Source of the DNA: Candidula unifasciata
Lineage: Eukaryota; Mollusca; Gastropoda; Stylommatophora; Geomitridae
Direction: 5' to 3'
DNA length: 64,000 nt
Assembly (NCBI GenBank): GCA_905116865.2
Contig: CAJHNH020000721.1
Coordinates: 149,782 to 213,781 of the forward strand
Positions 1 through 11,955 of this stretch are shown here, piece after piece. The position numbers and the translations under genes are program-made. Positions within the stretch are counted from its first letter, which is position 1. Each line of letters starts with the position of its first letter. The notes below the pieces were generated by a model. The model was not told the DNA's origin. It made no database searches and saw only the letters and a program-made list of their open reading frames with translations.

Positions 1-534
1 GTTGGCGAATCACCCTTGAAAAAAATGCACGCTGCTAGTCGTCGCTGCTCCTCATGCCATTTATCTCAAGTCTGCCTGGATCGTTTTCCCCAGCTCTTTC
101 AGTTTTCTTTGGCACAACTGCTCTGTCTCTCTCTCACCCTGATCTTGACTTTGGCTTGTGAGTTTGAGTTTGTTTCGTTTTTATGTCCGGGTTGGGAGGC
201 TCCATATTCACGATGTTGTATATTCTTTGTTGGTGTCGCTGGTTCTTTTTGTCCTCCAGTAAAGATACTATATATGTTTTCAAATCTTCTATTAAAGCTA
301 CCTCTTTCTAGATCTCCTTTCTGCACTGGCAAAAACTAGGTGATGTATTTTACAATTAATTGATGGAATACGACCTTTTGTACTTTGTATCCCCAACTCC
401 AAAGTCTGAATGTAACGTTTTAATCACTTGTTTATTACCCAAATTTGCGCACCATATATAAGGATTGAGTATGTAAAATATTCGGCAACTCAAATTTTAA
501 AAAGATGCTTATCTGTCTATATATTGTTATTTTG
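1..534. other. No recognised gene
   Basis: Unassigned sequence. A 107-codon forward frame and an opposing frame overlap at 16-339, but neither has a recognisable motif or codon pattern. AT-rich after 340. Confidence 0.5.
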
Positions 535-943
535 GCTATCCTCCGAATAACGGTCCCAAATTATCGAGGCCGAAAATATACCCTAACAGGGCCTCAGTCG
601 TCAATTGCGAACTTCCGGCGACTTAAATTGTGCACTTCTAGCAACTTCCGCCACCGCCGAGAATATCTCCCACGCCGCTACGCGCCGCGTAAATTGGTGC
701 TAAACTAGATGTCTGAGACTCACGAGCAGCAGCTACCGCATCTCCTGCAGCTTCCTTCCTTTTATTTGCTCGTGAGTCCCAGCCATCTGGATTTGCCCCA
801 ATCAACGCCACTCGTAGCTGCGTTAGAGGCGCATTTTGGCGGTGGGGTATAGTTCCCGGAAGTGCGCAATTGACATGTGACTGAGACCCTGTTAGGATAT
901 ATTTTCCGCCTCGATAATTTGGGACCGTGTTTCGGAGGATAGC
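535..943. mobile_element. 409-bp MITE-like element with ~88-bp inverted repeats
   Basis: The left end GCTATCCTCCGAATAACGGT is matched by the reverse complement of the right end, GCTATCCTCCGAAACACGGT, and similarity continues for about 88 bp (CCCAAATTATCGAGGC, AACAGGG.CTCAGTC, TCAATTGCG.ACTTCCGG). The flanks TGTTATTTT (525-533) and TGTTTTTTT (944-952) may be a 9-bp target duplication, but low complexity weakens this. A smaller inverted pair (ACTCACGAGCA / TGCTCGTGAGT) sits in the middle. No coding capacity; the superfamily is not assignable by eye. Confidence 0.85.
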
Positions 944-1890
944 TGTTTTTTTTTATTTCTGAAGTCGTTAAAAATATATTTTTTTGACTTTTTTTTTTCG
1001 TCTGTCTGTCTGACGCGTGCCACTATCTATAAATGCTTGCGTGCGCAGACTTTTACTTGTTCCTGTTAGGTCAGTGAGAGCAACCACCCATCTGTCCTTT
1101 GATTCCGCTATGTATACTTATATGAACAGAAACTCCTATAGTGCGGTCTGAAAGTCATGCCCTGACACTGTGAGAAATATGTCAAAAACTCCAGTACGGA
1201 TCAACATAAAGTTTTGCACGTGGCCTGTGATTTCCCATACCTTTGTGATTTTATAAGTTACAACCGCACAGGGGCTGCTGTTTTCTTAAAGCGGCGAATT
1301 TTTTAAATCTTTATTTAATTAATATTTGTGAACCCCTAAGAATTGAAAATGAGGTAACTGATACACGCGTGAAGATTGTCAGGAAATGAGTTCACATGCG
1401 TGGTGATTGATTATTTTAAGTGCCTATCCAGCATACAATGTAAAATCAGCAACTCATAGGAGACTAATACAGGAGATAACCGTGAAACGCCTATGACGTG
1501 CGTGCGATCTGATGTATTGAAAGGTTCCCATTACTCAGTTAACTGTAAGCATGCTGACTGTTTGTTTTAAATTGGTCACCTCAGATACGGCAAAATAAAA
1601 ACTAGATGTTTACTTACATGTGAAGAAACAAAATCTTACAAAGATCTGATTATTAACAGGCTGCATACCAAATATCAACAACTTACACCGAAAGGTTACC
1701 GAGTTTAAGATTTGTAAAGATGGACAGGATTTCTGGAACTGACTATAAACCTACTCACACTAAATCGAACTATCCTTTTGCATTGCCTTCCATATACCTC
1801 AAAACAACCCCCCCCCCCCCTTTTTTTCATAAAACTGCAAAATTCTCTTCTCCGTGTGTTGGTATTTTTAGAATTCCTTCCATTTTGCAA
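944..1890. other. Unassigned intergenic or intronic DNA
   Basis: I see no motif, exon or repeat family here apart from T-rich stretches at 950-1000 and a C-tract at 1809-1820. Confidence 0.5.
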
Positions 1891-1892
1891 TC

Positions 1893-2065
1893 TCTGTGGC
1901 TTAACGGTTACTGGTATCGTTTCATAATACAAGCCGTGTTGTTTGCCAGGGCTCGATTCCCGTATGGACGATTCAGAAAAAGTTCCTGACAGTGGTACGA
2001 GAATGGCACCGTGGAAGAGACTGGGGCCTGACCACGTAATATTCTCTAAGGTAGCCATGGATGCA
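1893..2065 (+). repeat. Possible tRNA-derived SINE head
   Basis: GTGGCTTAACGGTTACTGG followed about 45 bp later by GGGCTCGATTCCCGTA gives box A- and box B-like elements of an RNA polymerase III promoter. The rest of the element is not matched elsewhere in the window. Confidence 0.4.
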
Positions 2066-2282
2066 TTGCAGCCAGCCTCAGTTGCGGAGACGACACAGTT
2101 CTTGTTTCAAATAAAATAATAATTTAAAAAATGTCAATGAATCCGTGGGTCCCAGATCAAAGAGATTCTGGTACTTGTTTTTTAGTTTTTCCAGCATTCG
2201 TCCTATCCAACACGAACTTCTTTTACTCACCTCTAGCCTTAAGTGTTCTAAAATCTGGAAAAAACACACACATAAACACACA

Positions 2283-2720
2283 GACAATAGAGACAGACAA
2301 TACCATGAGATAGATAACAGTGTGAGACAGACAATACCATAAGAGGGATAACAGTGTGAGGCAGACAAAATACCATGAGAGGGAAAACAGTATGAGACAG
2401 ACAATACCATAAGAGGGATACCAGTGTGAGACAGACAATACCATAAGAGGGATAACAGTGTGAGACAGACAAAATACCATTAGAGGGATAACAGTGTGAG
2501 ACAGACAAAATACCATGAGAGGTATAACAGTATGAGAAGACAAAATACCATGAGAGGGATAACAGTTTGAGTCAGACATTACCATATGAGGGATAATAAT
2601 ACGAGACGGGCAACAACATGAGACGGATAACTGTATGAGATGGACAACATAATGAGAGGGATAACAATATCAGAGTACAACATCGTGATAGGGATAATAA
2701 TATGAGACAGACAACATTTT
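2283..2720 (+). repeat. ~33-bp minisatellite
   Basis: Units of GTGAGACAGACAATACCATA followed by AGAGGGATAACA, about 13 copies, decaying to the right (GAGACGGGCAACAACATGA). Minus-strand frames across it are a consequence of the repeat and are not genes. Confidence 0.93.
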
Positions 2721-2734
2721 GACTGATTAATTAA

Positions 2735-2862
2735 AGTCTGCTCAAATCAGATGTGTTGGGTGGAAAGCACAAGTATCGCAGCCTAACTGTAAACCACAAC
2801 ACAACGAGCCAACCGCTTTTTTTCCCCTAAGAACGAACACAGAAGAAGATTGAGGTGTACTA
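2735..2862 (+). repeat. Interspersed repeat F, copy 1
   Basis: GTCTGCTCAAATCAGATGTG, then AAGTATCGCAGCC and GAAGAAGATT, are shared in order with 46180-46292. The copy begins right after the 33-bp minisatellite. Confidence 0.7.
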
Positions 2863-3250
2863 GAAGCTACGGCATTACATGAGCCGGCTAAATAAGAAAA
2901 ATAAACACTATCAATTATAACAATGCCAAAAAATAATTATACTATAGACGCCAAACTCGACCTCTGCCGGGCATGTCCTTGTTTAATCAAGCTCGTGTTA
3001 TCGATCATGCCAGATTGTCAGACTGTAGTTAATCGAAGTCATAATACTGGAGATGCCATTACCAATGTTTGAGTTTTTCTTCATCGCTGATTATCCGCGA
3101 TTAGTCGATTTTCGATGTATTTAGCAACAGGGAACCCGTAGACATCTTGGCGTTTTTGTGTGGGTGCAAGATTTGATTTCGATAATCATCAGTATGCGCT
3201 TTGCCGCTTATAGGACATGCAACGATGAACGGCAAGACAGTATCAGTCAT
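2863..3250. other. Unassigned stretch
   Basis: No gene, repeat family or motif recognised. Confidence 0.5.
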
Positions 3251-3253
3251 ACC

Positions 3254-3478
3254 CATGTGGGATGCAATTTTTCATTATTTGAAGCCCCACCCTGGCTTCT
3301 TCCCGGGGCCCTGAATATAGCCGTGGCTTAGATATGGTCTAGCCATAGAAATGACCTAACGGCTGAAAGGGGTTTCTGAGACTTCTCCTCGAGTGATCCT
3401 CATTGGCATGGTGGCACTTTGTGTCACCGGGTGTTTATCACTTGTGTGATGTCCTGGTGCGGTACAACTACCTACCTA
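3254..3478 (+). repeat. SINE-like family B, copy 1
   Basis: About 220 bp opening with CATGTGGGATGCAATTTTT and containing GAAGCCCCACCCTGGCTT, GGGGCCCTGAATATAGCCG, AACGGCTGAAAGGGGTTTCT, GGTGGCACTTTGTGTCACCG and GGTGTTTATC. Further copies lie at 23725 (+), 36194 (-), 52899 (-) and a partial one at 41430 (-). It has no coding capacity and no clear pol III box. Confidence 0.88.
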
Positions 3479-4252
3479 GCTGAACGGAAAGAAATATTCA
3501 TTGACATAATAACTCTTACATTGATCATTTAAAGATCATCGTCATCGCACATCGGACATGACCATAAGTCTAAGGATCTCCTCCTGAGTATGTTTCTAAG
3601 TATTTGTAGGTTAACAGTTCCCGTTTTGTTCTGGTTGCTGTAAAGACGGGTGGCTCCCGTATGGCTTTCCTGTCTCGCTGCTCAAACTGGTTGACGTATT
3701 AACTGGTGGAAGCTAAAGAGGGCCAGTGGTTAGCACACCTGCCTGTAGCCTGGTCGTTGTGTATTTGAAACGGCCTTGATGTTAGCATTTAAAAGGGTGT
3801 TCGAGCCACAACAATGACAACAGTATTAATGGTAATAATAATGACAACAACAATATCAGTAAATGTATGTAGTGATGACTGTTTTCATTGTGTCGTGCCG
3901 GTGAGTGTGAGCAAACATATTTCATGGTATAAATAATCAAGAGTTTAAAAAACTCCTACAGCTAATAAACAAAACAGCAACAATAACAACTGCTGCTACT
4001 TCTAGTACTACTGATACTGCTACCGCTACAGAAATAATAACAACAATACTAATACCACCACTGCAACTAATATTACCACTGCTAATATTGCTGCTGATCC
4101 TGCTGCTGCCATCATTACTAATACTACTTCTTTAACTACTGCTACAGCGATAACACCACCACCAACAACAATAACAGCAGCTATTACTGCTCCTACTACT
4201 ACTGCTACTACTGTTGCTGCTGCCACTTTTCCTACTACTACTACTACAAATG
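3479..4252. other. Unassigned, then AAC/ACT-rich simple sequence
   Basis: No gene seen to about 3800. From 3810 to 4245 the sequence is biased to AAC, AAT and ACT triplets with no stable unit. Confidence 0.6.
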
Positions 4253-4490
4253 TCGGCTCTGTGGCTAAGTCGATGCGAACGCTTCGTAATGCCCGGATGC
4301 CGGGTTCGATCCCAACTGCAGGCCATGCGCCTTGCGTTGGTTTCGACTGTGGTATCAAGAAAGCCGACCGCCCAGTAGCAGTGGCAAACTACTAGACGTT
4401 CATTTTCTTAGAAAAACCACACAACAGCCAGGGGGTATTGGGGTTGGTTCTGCAACGTCCTGTAAAGGATACTCAACTAACCTTAACCCA
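4253..4490 (+). repeat. tRNA-derived SINE family A, copy 1
   Basis: The head GTGGCTAAGTCGATGCGAAC and the box B-like GGGTTCGATCCC are followed by the family body: CTTGCGTTGGTTTCGACTGT, GACCGCCCAGTAGCAGTGGC, TAGACGTTCATTTTCTTAG, and the tail TGCAACGTCCTGTAAAGGAT with a CAACTAAC end. Other copies lie at 8187, 19041, 31121, 46901, 47097 and 51088. Confidence 0.9.
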
Positions 4491-4800
4491 ACTACTATAA
4501 ATACTACTAATACCACTGCTACAACTGCTGTTGTTACTACTACTACTAAAAAAAGGACATGTACAGTTACAAATAATAATAACAACACTAAGGATACATC
4601 AGCAATAAAAACTAACAAAACGGCAAAGCATGCACTTAGTAATATATTTGCTAGTAGCATCAGTTCAGCTGTAGATGACCACTTGTGTGTTTGTATGTTA
4701 GTCACATTACTGGCTCACGTGACCAGCTCCGACATTCTTGACCTCTCGGTCGTATCACTCGGTGTTGAATATTTACTGCAGCCAAACGTATCTGGTGGTG

Positions 4801-4805
4801 TGGTT

Positions 4806-4865
<60 letters not shown>

Positions 4866-5311
4866 TGACTGAGAGTAAGAGAGTGTGTCAGAGAGATAAG
4901 GGGATGACGACTGAGAGTGAGAGAGGAGTGTGAGTGAGAGAGAATGAGAGGCAGCGAGAGAGGATGAGTGATAGATAGTGAGTCAGAGCGAGTCCATGAG
5001 AAAGGGTGTGAGTGAGAGAGAGAGAGAGAGAGAGCGCTAGTGAGTGAGAGTGAGTTTGAGAGAGAGAGAGAATTAATGTGACGGAGAGGCAAAAAGGGGA
5101 GAAAGAGAATGGGAGAGAAGGGACCGAAGGAAGGAGTGAAACAGACAGCGAAATATAGAGAGAAGGGACTGAAGGAGGGAGTGAAACAGACACCGAAATA
5201 TAAAGAGAGAGAGATACTTAACGGAGAAGGTAAGACTGAGGAAGATTAGAGAAAGGTGGTGCAAAGATAACTAAGTGAAGGTTGAGAAAGAGAGATAGAG
5301 AGAGAGATTAA

Positions 5312-5360
<49 letters not shown>
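4801..5360 (+). repeat. AG-rich microsatellite region
   Basis: Perfect (AG)n at 4807-4862 and 5317-5359, with imperfect GAGAGTGAG-type purine sequence between them. Frames across it are repeat translations. Confidence 0.95.
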
Positions 5361-5362
<2 letters not shown>

Positions 5363-5640
5363 AATAAAATAGAAAGCACAGAGAGGAGTGTGGACAGATC
5401 AGGGAAGAGAGAAGGTATGAACGTGTCTGTTGAGAAAGACAACACCTGGAATCCGAACGGGGTATAATCTACCTGAGGACACCACTACAACTTGAAAAGC
5501 GGACACCTGCAGGCCAGATTCCATCTTACAAACAGTCATAATTGGGTAATACGCAGGCACAAACAAACAACTCCTGTCGGCGCACTTCTTTGTTCTTATA
5601 AAGTCTTCTTCAAACATCCGTCCCTGCTATTATAGCAAAC
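5361..5640. other. Unassigned stretch
   Basis: A short minus-strand frame at 5399-5617 has no recognised motif. No other signal. Confidence 0.45.
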
Positions 5641-6310
5641 TTGGGCGGCTAAAGCTGAAAAATGGAAGGCTGGAGTAAAGGTAATATCAAAGACACAAAT
5701 GTTCAATTGAAATCAATAATGCGAACTTGGAGACTCCAAAGTATACAACAATGGGAAATCTTCAACAGAAGCCATACTCCACTGACCATCGTTTATGAAG
5801 CATCAACAAGCAAATCAAAAGCCACATTTTGAGAGCATGTAATTTTTTTCTATAGCAATATACGGATGTGAGTTGTGGACTTTTCTGTAGCAACATAGTG
5901 ATGTGAGCCGTGGACTATCTCGCAATCAGTGGGGCTTTATAGCTGTAATGTTACATGACAACTTTTAGAATACTTTCACAAAGGGAGCAAATATTGACAT
6001 GCTAAAAGATCTGAACATGAAAGGAAACTGGCTTGTTAACAGCATCTTGTCTCGGAAACTTTAAGTATTTTGGCTATATCAAATGTCGCAATGACTTGAA
6101 CAATTGGAAACCTGGAAAGAACATTAATGGAGGAAATGGTAGCGGAAAGAAATGTCAGTTGCAGCCCAGTACAAACAAAGCTGGGCACAGGGCATAGTAG
6201 ACACCAAAGACTTTGAGGTTTAAACAACGGATCAACATCATGGCACACGGGAGGTAACCCATAAGCGGTCCGTTCTTTTCCTAGCTCAAGTCGACCAAGG
6301 GCATGAAAGT
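5640..6310 (+). pseudogene. Degenerate LINE reverse transcriptase C-terminal remnant
   Basis: Broken forward-strand coding traces in changing frames: a cysteine-and-tryptophan block near 5868 (DVSCGLF, cf. 'tYGcEsWt'), then KYFGYIKCRNDLN near 6063 (cf. 'yfGHI.R..gle'), and NGSGKKC near 6137. These correspond to the region after the RT fingers/palm in RTE/CR1-like LINEs. Very old and inactive. Confidence 0.55.
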
Positions 6311-6397
6311 GCACGGTGTGAAAGAGTGGGCGAAAGACAGTTTCTCTTAGGGTTAAGGGTGATGAGAGTGACCTTCTTTAAAGGACCTGCTACATGA

Positions 6398-6635
6398 TGG
6401 GAAAAGTAAGTAAAGGTGGGACAAGTAAGTAAAGGTGGGACAAGTAAGTAAAGGTGGAACAAGTAAGTAAAGGTGGGACAAGTAAGTAAAGGTGCAACAA
6501 GTAAAGGTGGGACAAGTAAGTAAAGATGGAACAAGTAAAGGTGGGACAAGTAAGTAAAGGTGGAACAAGTAAGTTAAGGTGGGACAAGTAAGTAAAGGTG
6601 GAACAAGTAAAGGTGGGACAAGTAAGTAAAGGACT
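6398..6635 (+). repeat. ~20-bp minisatellite
   Basis: Units of AAGTAAGTAAAGGTGGGAC repeated about twelve times, with GGAAC variants and some units shortened to AAGTAAAGGTGGGAC. It shares the AAGTAAAGG motif with the end of a SINE C copy that follows, so it may have grown from the SINE's tail. Confidence 0.93.
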
Positions 6636-6770
6636 TTTTTTCCACGACTATAGGTAAATGGGCTATAGAGCTTGACCTATATTTTATAGCTCAAGTGGCA
6701 GTCCGTGGGCCGGTGATATGGCCAACATCAGGCCGGCCGCGATTGGACACGGACAGAAGTTTATGAAACT
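6617..6770 (-). repeat. SINE family C, partial copy 1
   Basis: AAGTAAAGGAC, then CCACGACTATAGG, GCTCAAGTGGCAGTCCGTGG and CATCAGGCCGGCCGC match the tail-to-body order of family C in reverse orientation (best copy 48800-49080). Confidence 0.65.
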
Positions 6771-7220
6771 GGATACATGAATATCTTCATGTAAAAGATG
6801 TATCACAGAGATAAATTACCAAAAGGGAGAGACAGAAACTGTATTTCATAAAACAGAGAACCATATATGCAATAAATCCTTTCCATAGGATAGTTTAAAA
6901 AAGACTTCTCGTATTCTGCATAGAATCAGATTTAACAAGTGGCTGTGAATCCTGGATAATTAGTTTCTTAAAAAGATTTTAAAATCCTTTGCAGTCTTAG
7001 AGATTTCTAATTAGGGAATAATGCTTTAGATTGATTGGAAAGCCAGTGTTAGTAATGTAAATGTTTCCAATGAAGTTAGGGACCGAAGACAACATGTCAT
7101 AAGGATTTCAAAGTGCCCGTCATCATTTAAGGTCACATAATGAGAAGAGAAAAACTGAAACATGTGAAAACTGGACACATGTGTATCGAAAGAGAGATAG
7201 ATCCCCCTATAGACCAAGAC
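6771..7220. other. Unassigned stretch
   Basis: No exon, motif or repeat recognised. AT-rich. Confidence 0.5.
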
Positions 7221-7500
<280 letters not shown>

Positions 7501-7976
7501 TGAGATGATGATAATGAAAAATTGCGAAAGTGATGATATGTTCGTTATGATGAGGATAATAGCTGCGATGAGGGCATAGACCATGGTTATAATGATATGT
7601 TATGATGATGAGGATGATGGTAAAAACTACAGTTACAGTACTGAACTTATTCAACGAAATCCCCGCCCTGCTTCAGATCACACATAAACTGGATTAGTTC
7701 TGATCCCGAAGGGCACTTACCTTTCTGTGAGTTCATTAAATGCCCATTGTTGCTGCCAGCACGGTCATGAGCGAGCATCCACTGGTTGTTTACGGACAAT
7801 ATACGAGAGTTTCAGGTCGTGAAGAGGGCTTCAGTTCTCGATGCAGTTTTGTTAATTGCCTGTTGGGGGTCACGGGGTTCCCACAATGTCGGTGAGCTAC
7901 TTCCACCCCAGCTGTGACAATGAATGCAGAGGGTACGGCGACAAGTTCTACTCACCAGCCTACATTAGAGCTATAG
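7501..7976. other. GAT-rich then unassigned
   Basis: A GATGAT-rich decay of the preceding tract runs to about 7625, then unassigned sequence with no motif. Confidence 0.55.
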
Positions 7977-8140
7977 TTTTAAAAAAGGGACCCTTTTCCA
8001 GCCCTTCGTGAGTATTGTGCATAGAGGGCAAGATCTATATTTTAAAGACCAATCGGCACTTGGTGGGTGATGTGGTCAACATCCCGCTTGCCTCCTTTAC
8101 TTCCCATGACTGCACCTGGTACCCACTCAAGGCTGGGTAG
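7977..8140 (-). repeat. SINE family C, partial copy 2
   Basis: GGGACCCTTTTCCAGCCCTT, GACCAATCGGCACTTGGTGG, GTGATGTGGTCAACATC, CTCCTTTACTTCCCATGACT and GCACCTGGTACCCA follow the family order in reverse. The tRNA-like head is missing. Confidence 0.82.
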
Positions 8141-8186
8141 AGCTATAGTATACTGTTGTTATTTCTACGTCTCTCTTTGCAAACTC

Positions 8187-8462
8187 GGCGTAGGTTGCTT
8201 AGATGTAGCAAACGCGCTTCGAACCCGGCTTCGAACCCAGCTGCAAGCGATTTAGCAGCAGACTGTCTTGCCCTGGTTTTTATAGTTTTATCAAGAGCCA
8301 ATCATTTAAGGGGCAATTGCTAAACTGCTGGACGTAAATTTGCTTAGAAAAACCGCAAAAGCAAAAGCAAAAAAATTAAAAATAAATAAAAATAATAATA
8401 AATAAATAAAATAAATTCTGGGGTTGATTCTGCAACTTCCTGTAAAGGGCACACAACTCCTT
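8187..8462 (+). repeat. tRNA-derived SINE family A, copy 2
   Basis: GGTTGCTTAGATGTAGCAAA, CTTCGAACCCAGCTGCA, CTGGACGTAAATTTGCTTAG and TGCAACTTCCTGTAAAGG are present. An A/T-rich insertion of about 60 bp (8365-8417) separates body and tail. Confidence 0.82.
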
Positions 8463-8889
8463 GCCAAAGCATACCTTGAAGCTACGCAATGCCAATGTAT
8501 TATCTACATCTTTTACATACTAGAATCCCCACCCGCGCTGGATAACAATTTAGGCAAGGACATTACTAAATGTACCATTTATAGGCGTTTGAATTATAAT
8601 ATATTTGGAGGGTGAACCGGCATTTGTCCTGTTTGGTTAGTGTTAAATGCCAGACTCTGGAAATCACAAGATTGGCCAAACCTTAAGAAAGCCAGCTGAG
8701 AGGTGGAGGAGGGGTCAAACAGACATTCAAACGAACACACACCCTTTCATTTTATAACCTTTTCTTAACATCTTTCGTTTGTATAAGCTTAAAGTAGAAC
8801 TTCGCCATCTGGTCGACACATCCGATTTTTAAAAACTTATTTTTCGGGAGTGCAGAAGTACTGATGTGCCGAGTTTGGGATAACTGGTG
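8463..8889. other. Unassigned stretch
   Basis: No gene or repeat family recognised before the 50-bp array. Confidence 0.5.
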
Positions 8890-10664
8890 CGTATAAGTAT
8901 AACGTTCACTGAACACAGTTTCTCTCATCTATATTACGTATATTGATACTACTTTACCTTAAACACAGATTCTCGAACCTGGACTGTATATTAATATACC
9001 TTTATATTGAACACAGGTTTTCGTATCTAGACTGTATATTAATTTACCTTTACATTGAACACAGGTTCTCGTATCTGCGCATATTAGTATAACTTTACTT
9101 TGAACGCAGGTTCTCGTGTCTTGACTGCGCATATTAGTATAACTTTACTTTGAACGCAGGTTCTCGTGTCTTGACTGCGCATATTAGTATAACTTTACAC
9201 TGAACGCAGGTTCTCGTGTCTTGACTGCGCATATTAGTATAACTTTACTTTGAACGCAGGTTCTCGTGTCTTGACTGCGCATATTAGTATAACTTTACTT
9301 TAGACGGAGGTTCTCGTGTCTTGACTGCGCATATTAGTATAGCTTTACTTTGAACGCAGGTTCTCGTGTTTAGACGACGCATATTAGTATAACTTTACTT
9401 TGAACGCAGGTTCTCGTGTCTTGACTGCGCTTATTAGTATAACTTTACACTGAACGCAGGTTCTCGTGTCTAGACTGCGCATATTAGTATAACTTTACTT
9501 TGAACGCAGGTTCTCGTGTCTAGACGACGCATATTAGTATAACTTTACTTTGAACGCAGGTTCTCGTGTCTAGACTGCGCATATTAGTATAACTTTACAC
9601 TGAACGCAGGTTCTCGTGTCTTGACTGCGCATATTAGTATAACTTTACACTGAACGCAGGTTCTCGTGTCTTGACTGCGCATATTAGTATAACTTTACTT
9701 TGAACGCAGGTTCTCGTATCTAGAATGCGCATATTAGTATAACTTTACTTTGAACGCAGGTTCTCTTGTCTTGACTGCGCATATTAGTATAACTTTACTT
9801 TGAACGCAGGTTCTCTTGTCTTGACTGCGCATATTAGTATAACTTTACACTGAACGCAGATTCTCGTGTCTAGACTGCGCATATTAGTATAACTTTACTT
9901 TGAACGCAGGTTCTCTTGTCTTGACTGCGCATATTAGTATAACTTTACTTTGAACGCAGGTTCTCGTGTGTAGACTGCGCATATTAGTATAACTTTACAC
10001 TGAACGCAGGTTCTCGTGTCTATACTGCGCATATTAGTATAACTTTACTTTGAACGCAGGTTCTCGTGTCTATACTGCGCATATTAGTATAACTTTACTT
10101 TGAACGCAGGTTCTCGTATCTAGACTGCGCATATTAGTATAACTTTACTTTGAACGCAGGTTCTCGTGTCTTGACTGCGCATATTAGTATAACTTCACTT
10201 TGAACGCAGGTTCTCGTGTCTAGACTGCGCATATTAGTATAACTTTACTTTGAACGCAGGTTCTCGTGTCTAGACGACGCATATTAGTATAACTTTACTT
10301 TGAACGCAGGTTCTCGTGTCTATACTGCGCATATTAGTATAACTTTACTTTGAACGCAGGTTCTCGTATCTAGACTACGCATATTAGTATAACTTTACTT
10401 TGAAAGCAGGTTCTCGTGTCTTGACTGCGCATATTAGTATAACTTTACACTGAACGCAGGTTCTCGTGTGTAGACTGCGCATATTAGTATAACTTTATTT
10501 GAACGCAGGTTCTCGTATCTAGACTACGCATATTAGTATAACTTTACTTTGAACGCAGGTTCTCGTATCTATACTGCGCATATTAGTATAACTTTACACT
10601 GAACGCAGGTTTTCGTATCTAGACTGCGCATATTAGTATAACTTTACACCGAACATGTGGTGGT
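8890..10664 (+). repeat. 50-bp tandem array (about 35 copies)
   Basis: The unit includes ATATTAGTATAACTTTACTT, then TGAACGCAGGTTCTCGTGTC and TTGACTGCGC, repeated with an exact 50-bp period from about 9080. The left edge (8890-9080) is degenerate with longer spacing. Two-state variants recur (TTTACTTTG versus TTTACACTG; CTTGACTGCGC versus CTAGACGACGC versus CTATACTGCGC). No open frame of note. The right edge abuts the old LINE. Confidence 0.97.
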
Positions 10665-11937
10665 TGACATGGGTCTTTAGAATCATGATGCTTTAAAGGT
10701 GCAGGAAATAGAAGTGGAGATTGGCTGCCTTCGCTGGAACACAATAAATGCATATGCTGCTGTGGGTTCATTAGTTATAAAGCAACAGTGGGACTGGCTG
10801 AAAGACCTAGAGGAGATCCCTTGCAACAGGCTTCTTATCTGTGGGGATTTCAGTGCATGGAACAATGAATAGGACAGTACTTTGGAAAACCGACAGGCAA
10901 TTGCTTTGCTGACTCAATGGTCGATTCAGACTTTGTCTGTCTGAATGATGGGAGGCTATCTAGAATGGCAATGAGGCCCAGCAATGCAGACACGTCTACT
11001 GGCCTGACGTTGGCTACCCAGTCAGCAGTACTGGACACCAAATGGACGGCCCTAGGCTATCATGGAAGCAATCACCAAATGGACGGGCCTGGGCTATCAT
11101 TGAAGTGATCACAAAATGGACGGCCCTGGGCTATCATGGAAGCGATCACTAAATGGACGGCCCTGGGCTATCATGGAAGTGATCACCAAATGGACGGGCC
11201 TGGGCTATCATGGAAGTGATCACCAAATGGACGGCCCTGGGCTATCATGGAAGTGATCACCAAATGGACGGGCCTGGGCTATCATGGAAGTGATCACCAA
11301 ATGGACGGCCCTGGGCTATCATGGAAGCGATCACTAAATGGACGGCCCTGGGCTATCATGGAAGCGATCACCAAAATGGACGGCCCCGGGCTATCATGGA
11401 AGCGATCACCAAATGGACGGGCCTGGGCTATCATGGAAGCGATCACCAAATGGACGGGCCTGTGCTATCATGGAAGTGATCATCTGTCCTGTTCGGTATT
11501 GATCTCCAAATCCAGGAAAGTCAGGGTTTCAAGAGATCATAGGTCTTTCAATTATGAGCGGACAAACAAAAACACCTTTCTTGGACGCCTCCGACAGAGG
11601 GCGTGTCAGAGGACCGGCATATCTACTTTTGTGCAGCCTCCATGGTGGACACCAGAGGTAGAACAGACATGGAAGTTAAATAGAGCTGCAGTAAAGCAAA
11701 ACGTTTATAGAAATTATAACAGCCCTTAGCTCTCAGGAGGAATTGGAGTGCGAGGAAAGAGATAGAAAAGATAGCATCGAGTTTTTCAAGCGCTGTGCTA
11801 CAAAGGAAAAAAAAAATGGGAGCATTTTACTGGTGAGACTGGGGGCGATAAGACATTGGGAAATTTTTGGAAGCTACATAGGCAGATGCTAAAAAAAAAA
11901 CGGCCCAGTATAGTGGGAACAATTCATATAGATCATG
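10665..11937 (+). mobile_element. Older I/Jockey-like LINE, 5' part (endonuclease remnant)
   Basis: Forward-strand coding remnant in several frames. Near 10743 INAYAAVGSL, near 10825 RLLICGDFSAWN (the EN 'GDfNa' block), near 10983 NADTSTGLTLATQS, and after a tandem repeat YHGSDHLSCSVLIS (the 'GSDHlPv' block) followed by PPWWTPEVEQTWKLNRAAVK near 11637. Stops and frame changes show it is dead. The RTE LINE at 11949-15179 interrupts it, and its reverse transcriptase resumes on the other side in the same orientation. Confidence 0.8.
11035..11482 (+). repeat. 37-bp tandem repeat inside the old LINE endonuclease
   Basis: About twelve copies of a 37-bp unit carrying ATGGACGGGCCTGGGCTATC and then ATGGAAGTGATCACCAA. 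The unit corresponds to the endonuclease segment TKWTALGYHGSDH. Copies differ by a few bases (AGCGATCACTAA, AGTGATCACCAA). Because 37 is not a multiple of three, the peptide cycles through three frames, all open. Confidence 0.93.
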
Positions 11938-11955
11938 GTAGGCTTTTACTTTTAC

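Noticed and set aside
16..339. A 107-codon forward frame with a hydrophobic segment
   Set aside because: No family resemblance, no supporting splice or start context, and an overlapping opposite-strand frame. Judged chance.
4253..4330. Possible tRNA gene
   Set aside because: Box A and box B are present but the cloverleaf is not kept, and the same head recurs in SINE copies with a shared body.
8890..10664. CRISPR-like regular repeats
   Set aside because: The units are directly tandem with no unique spacers, and the genome is eukaryotic.
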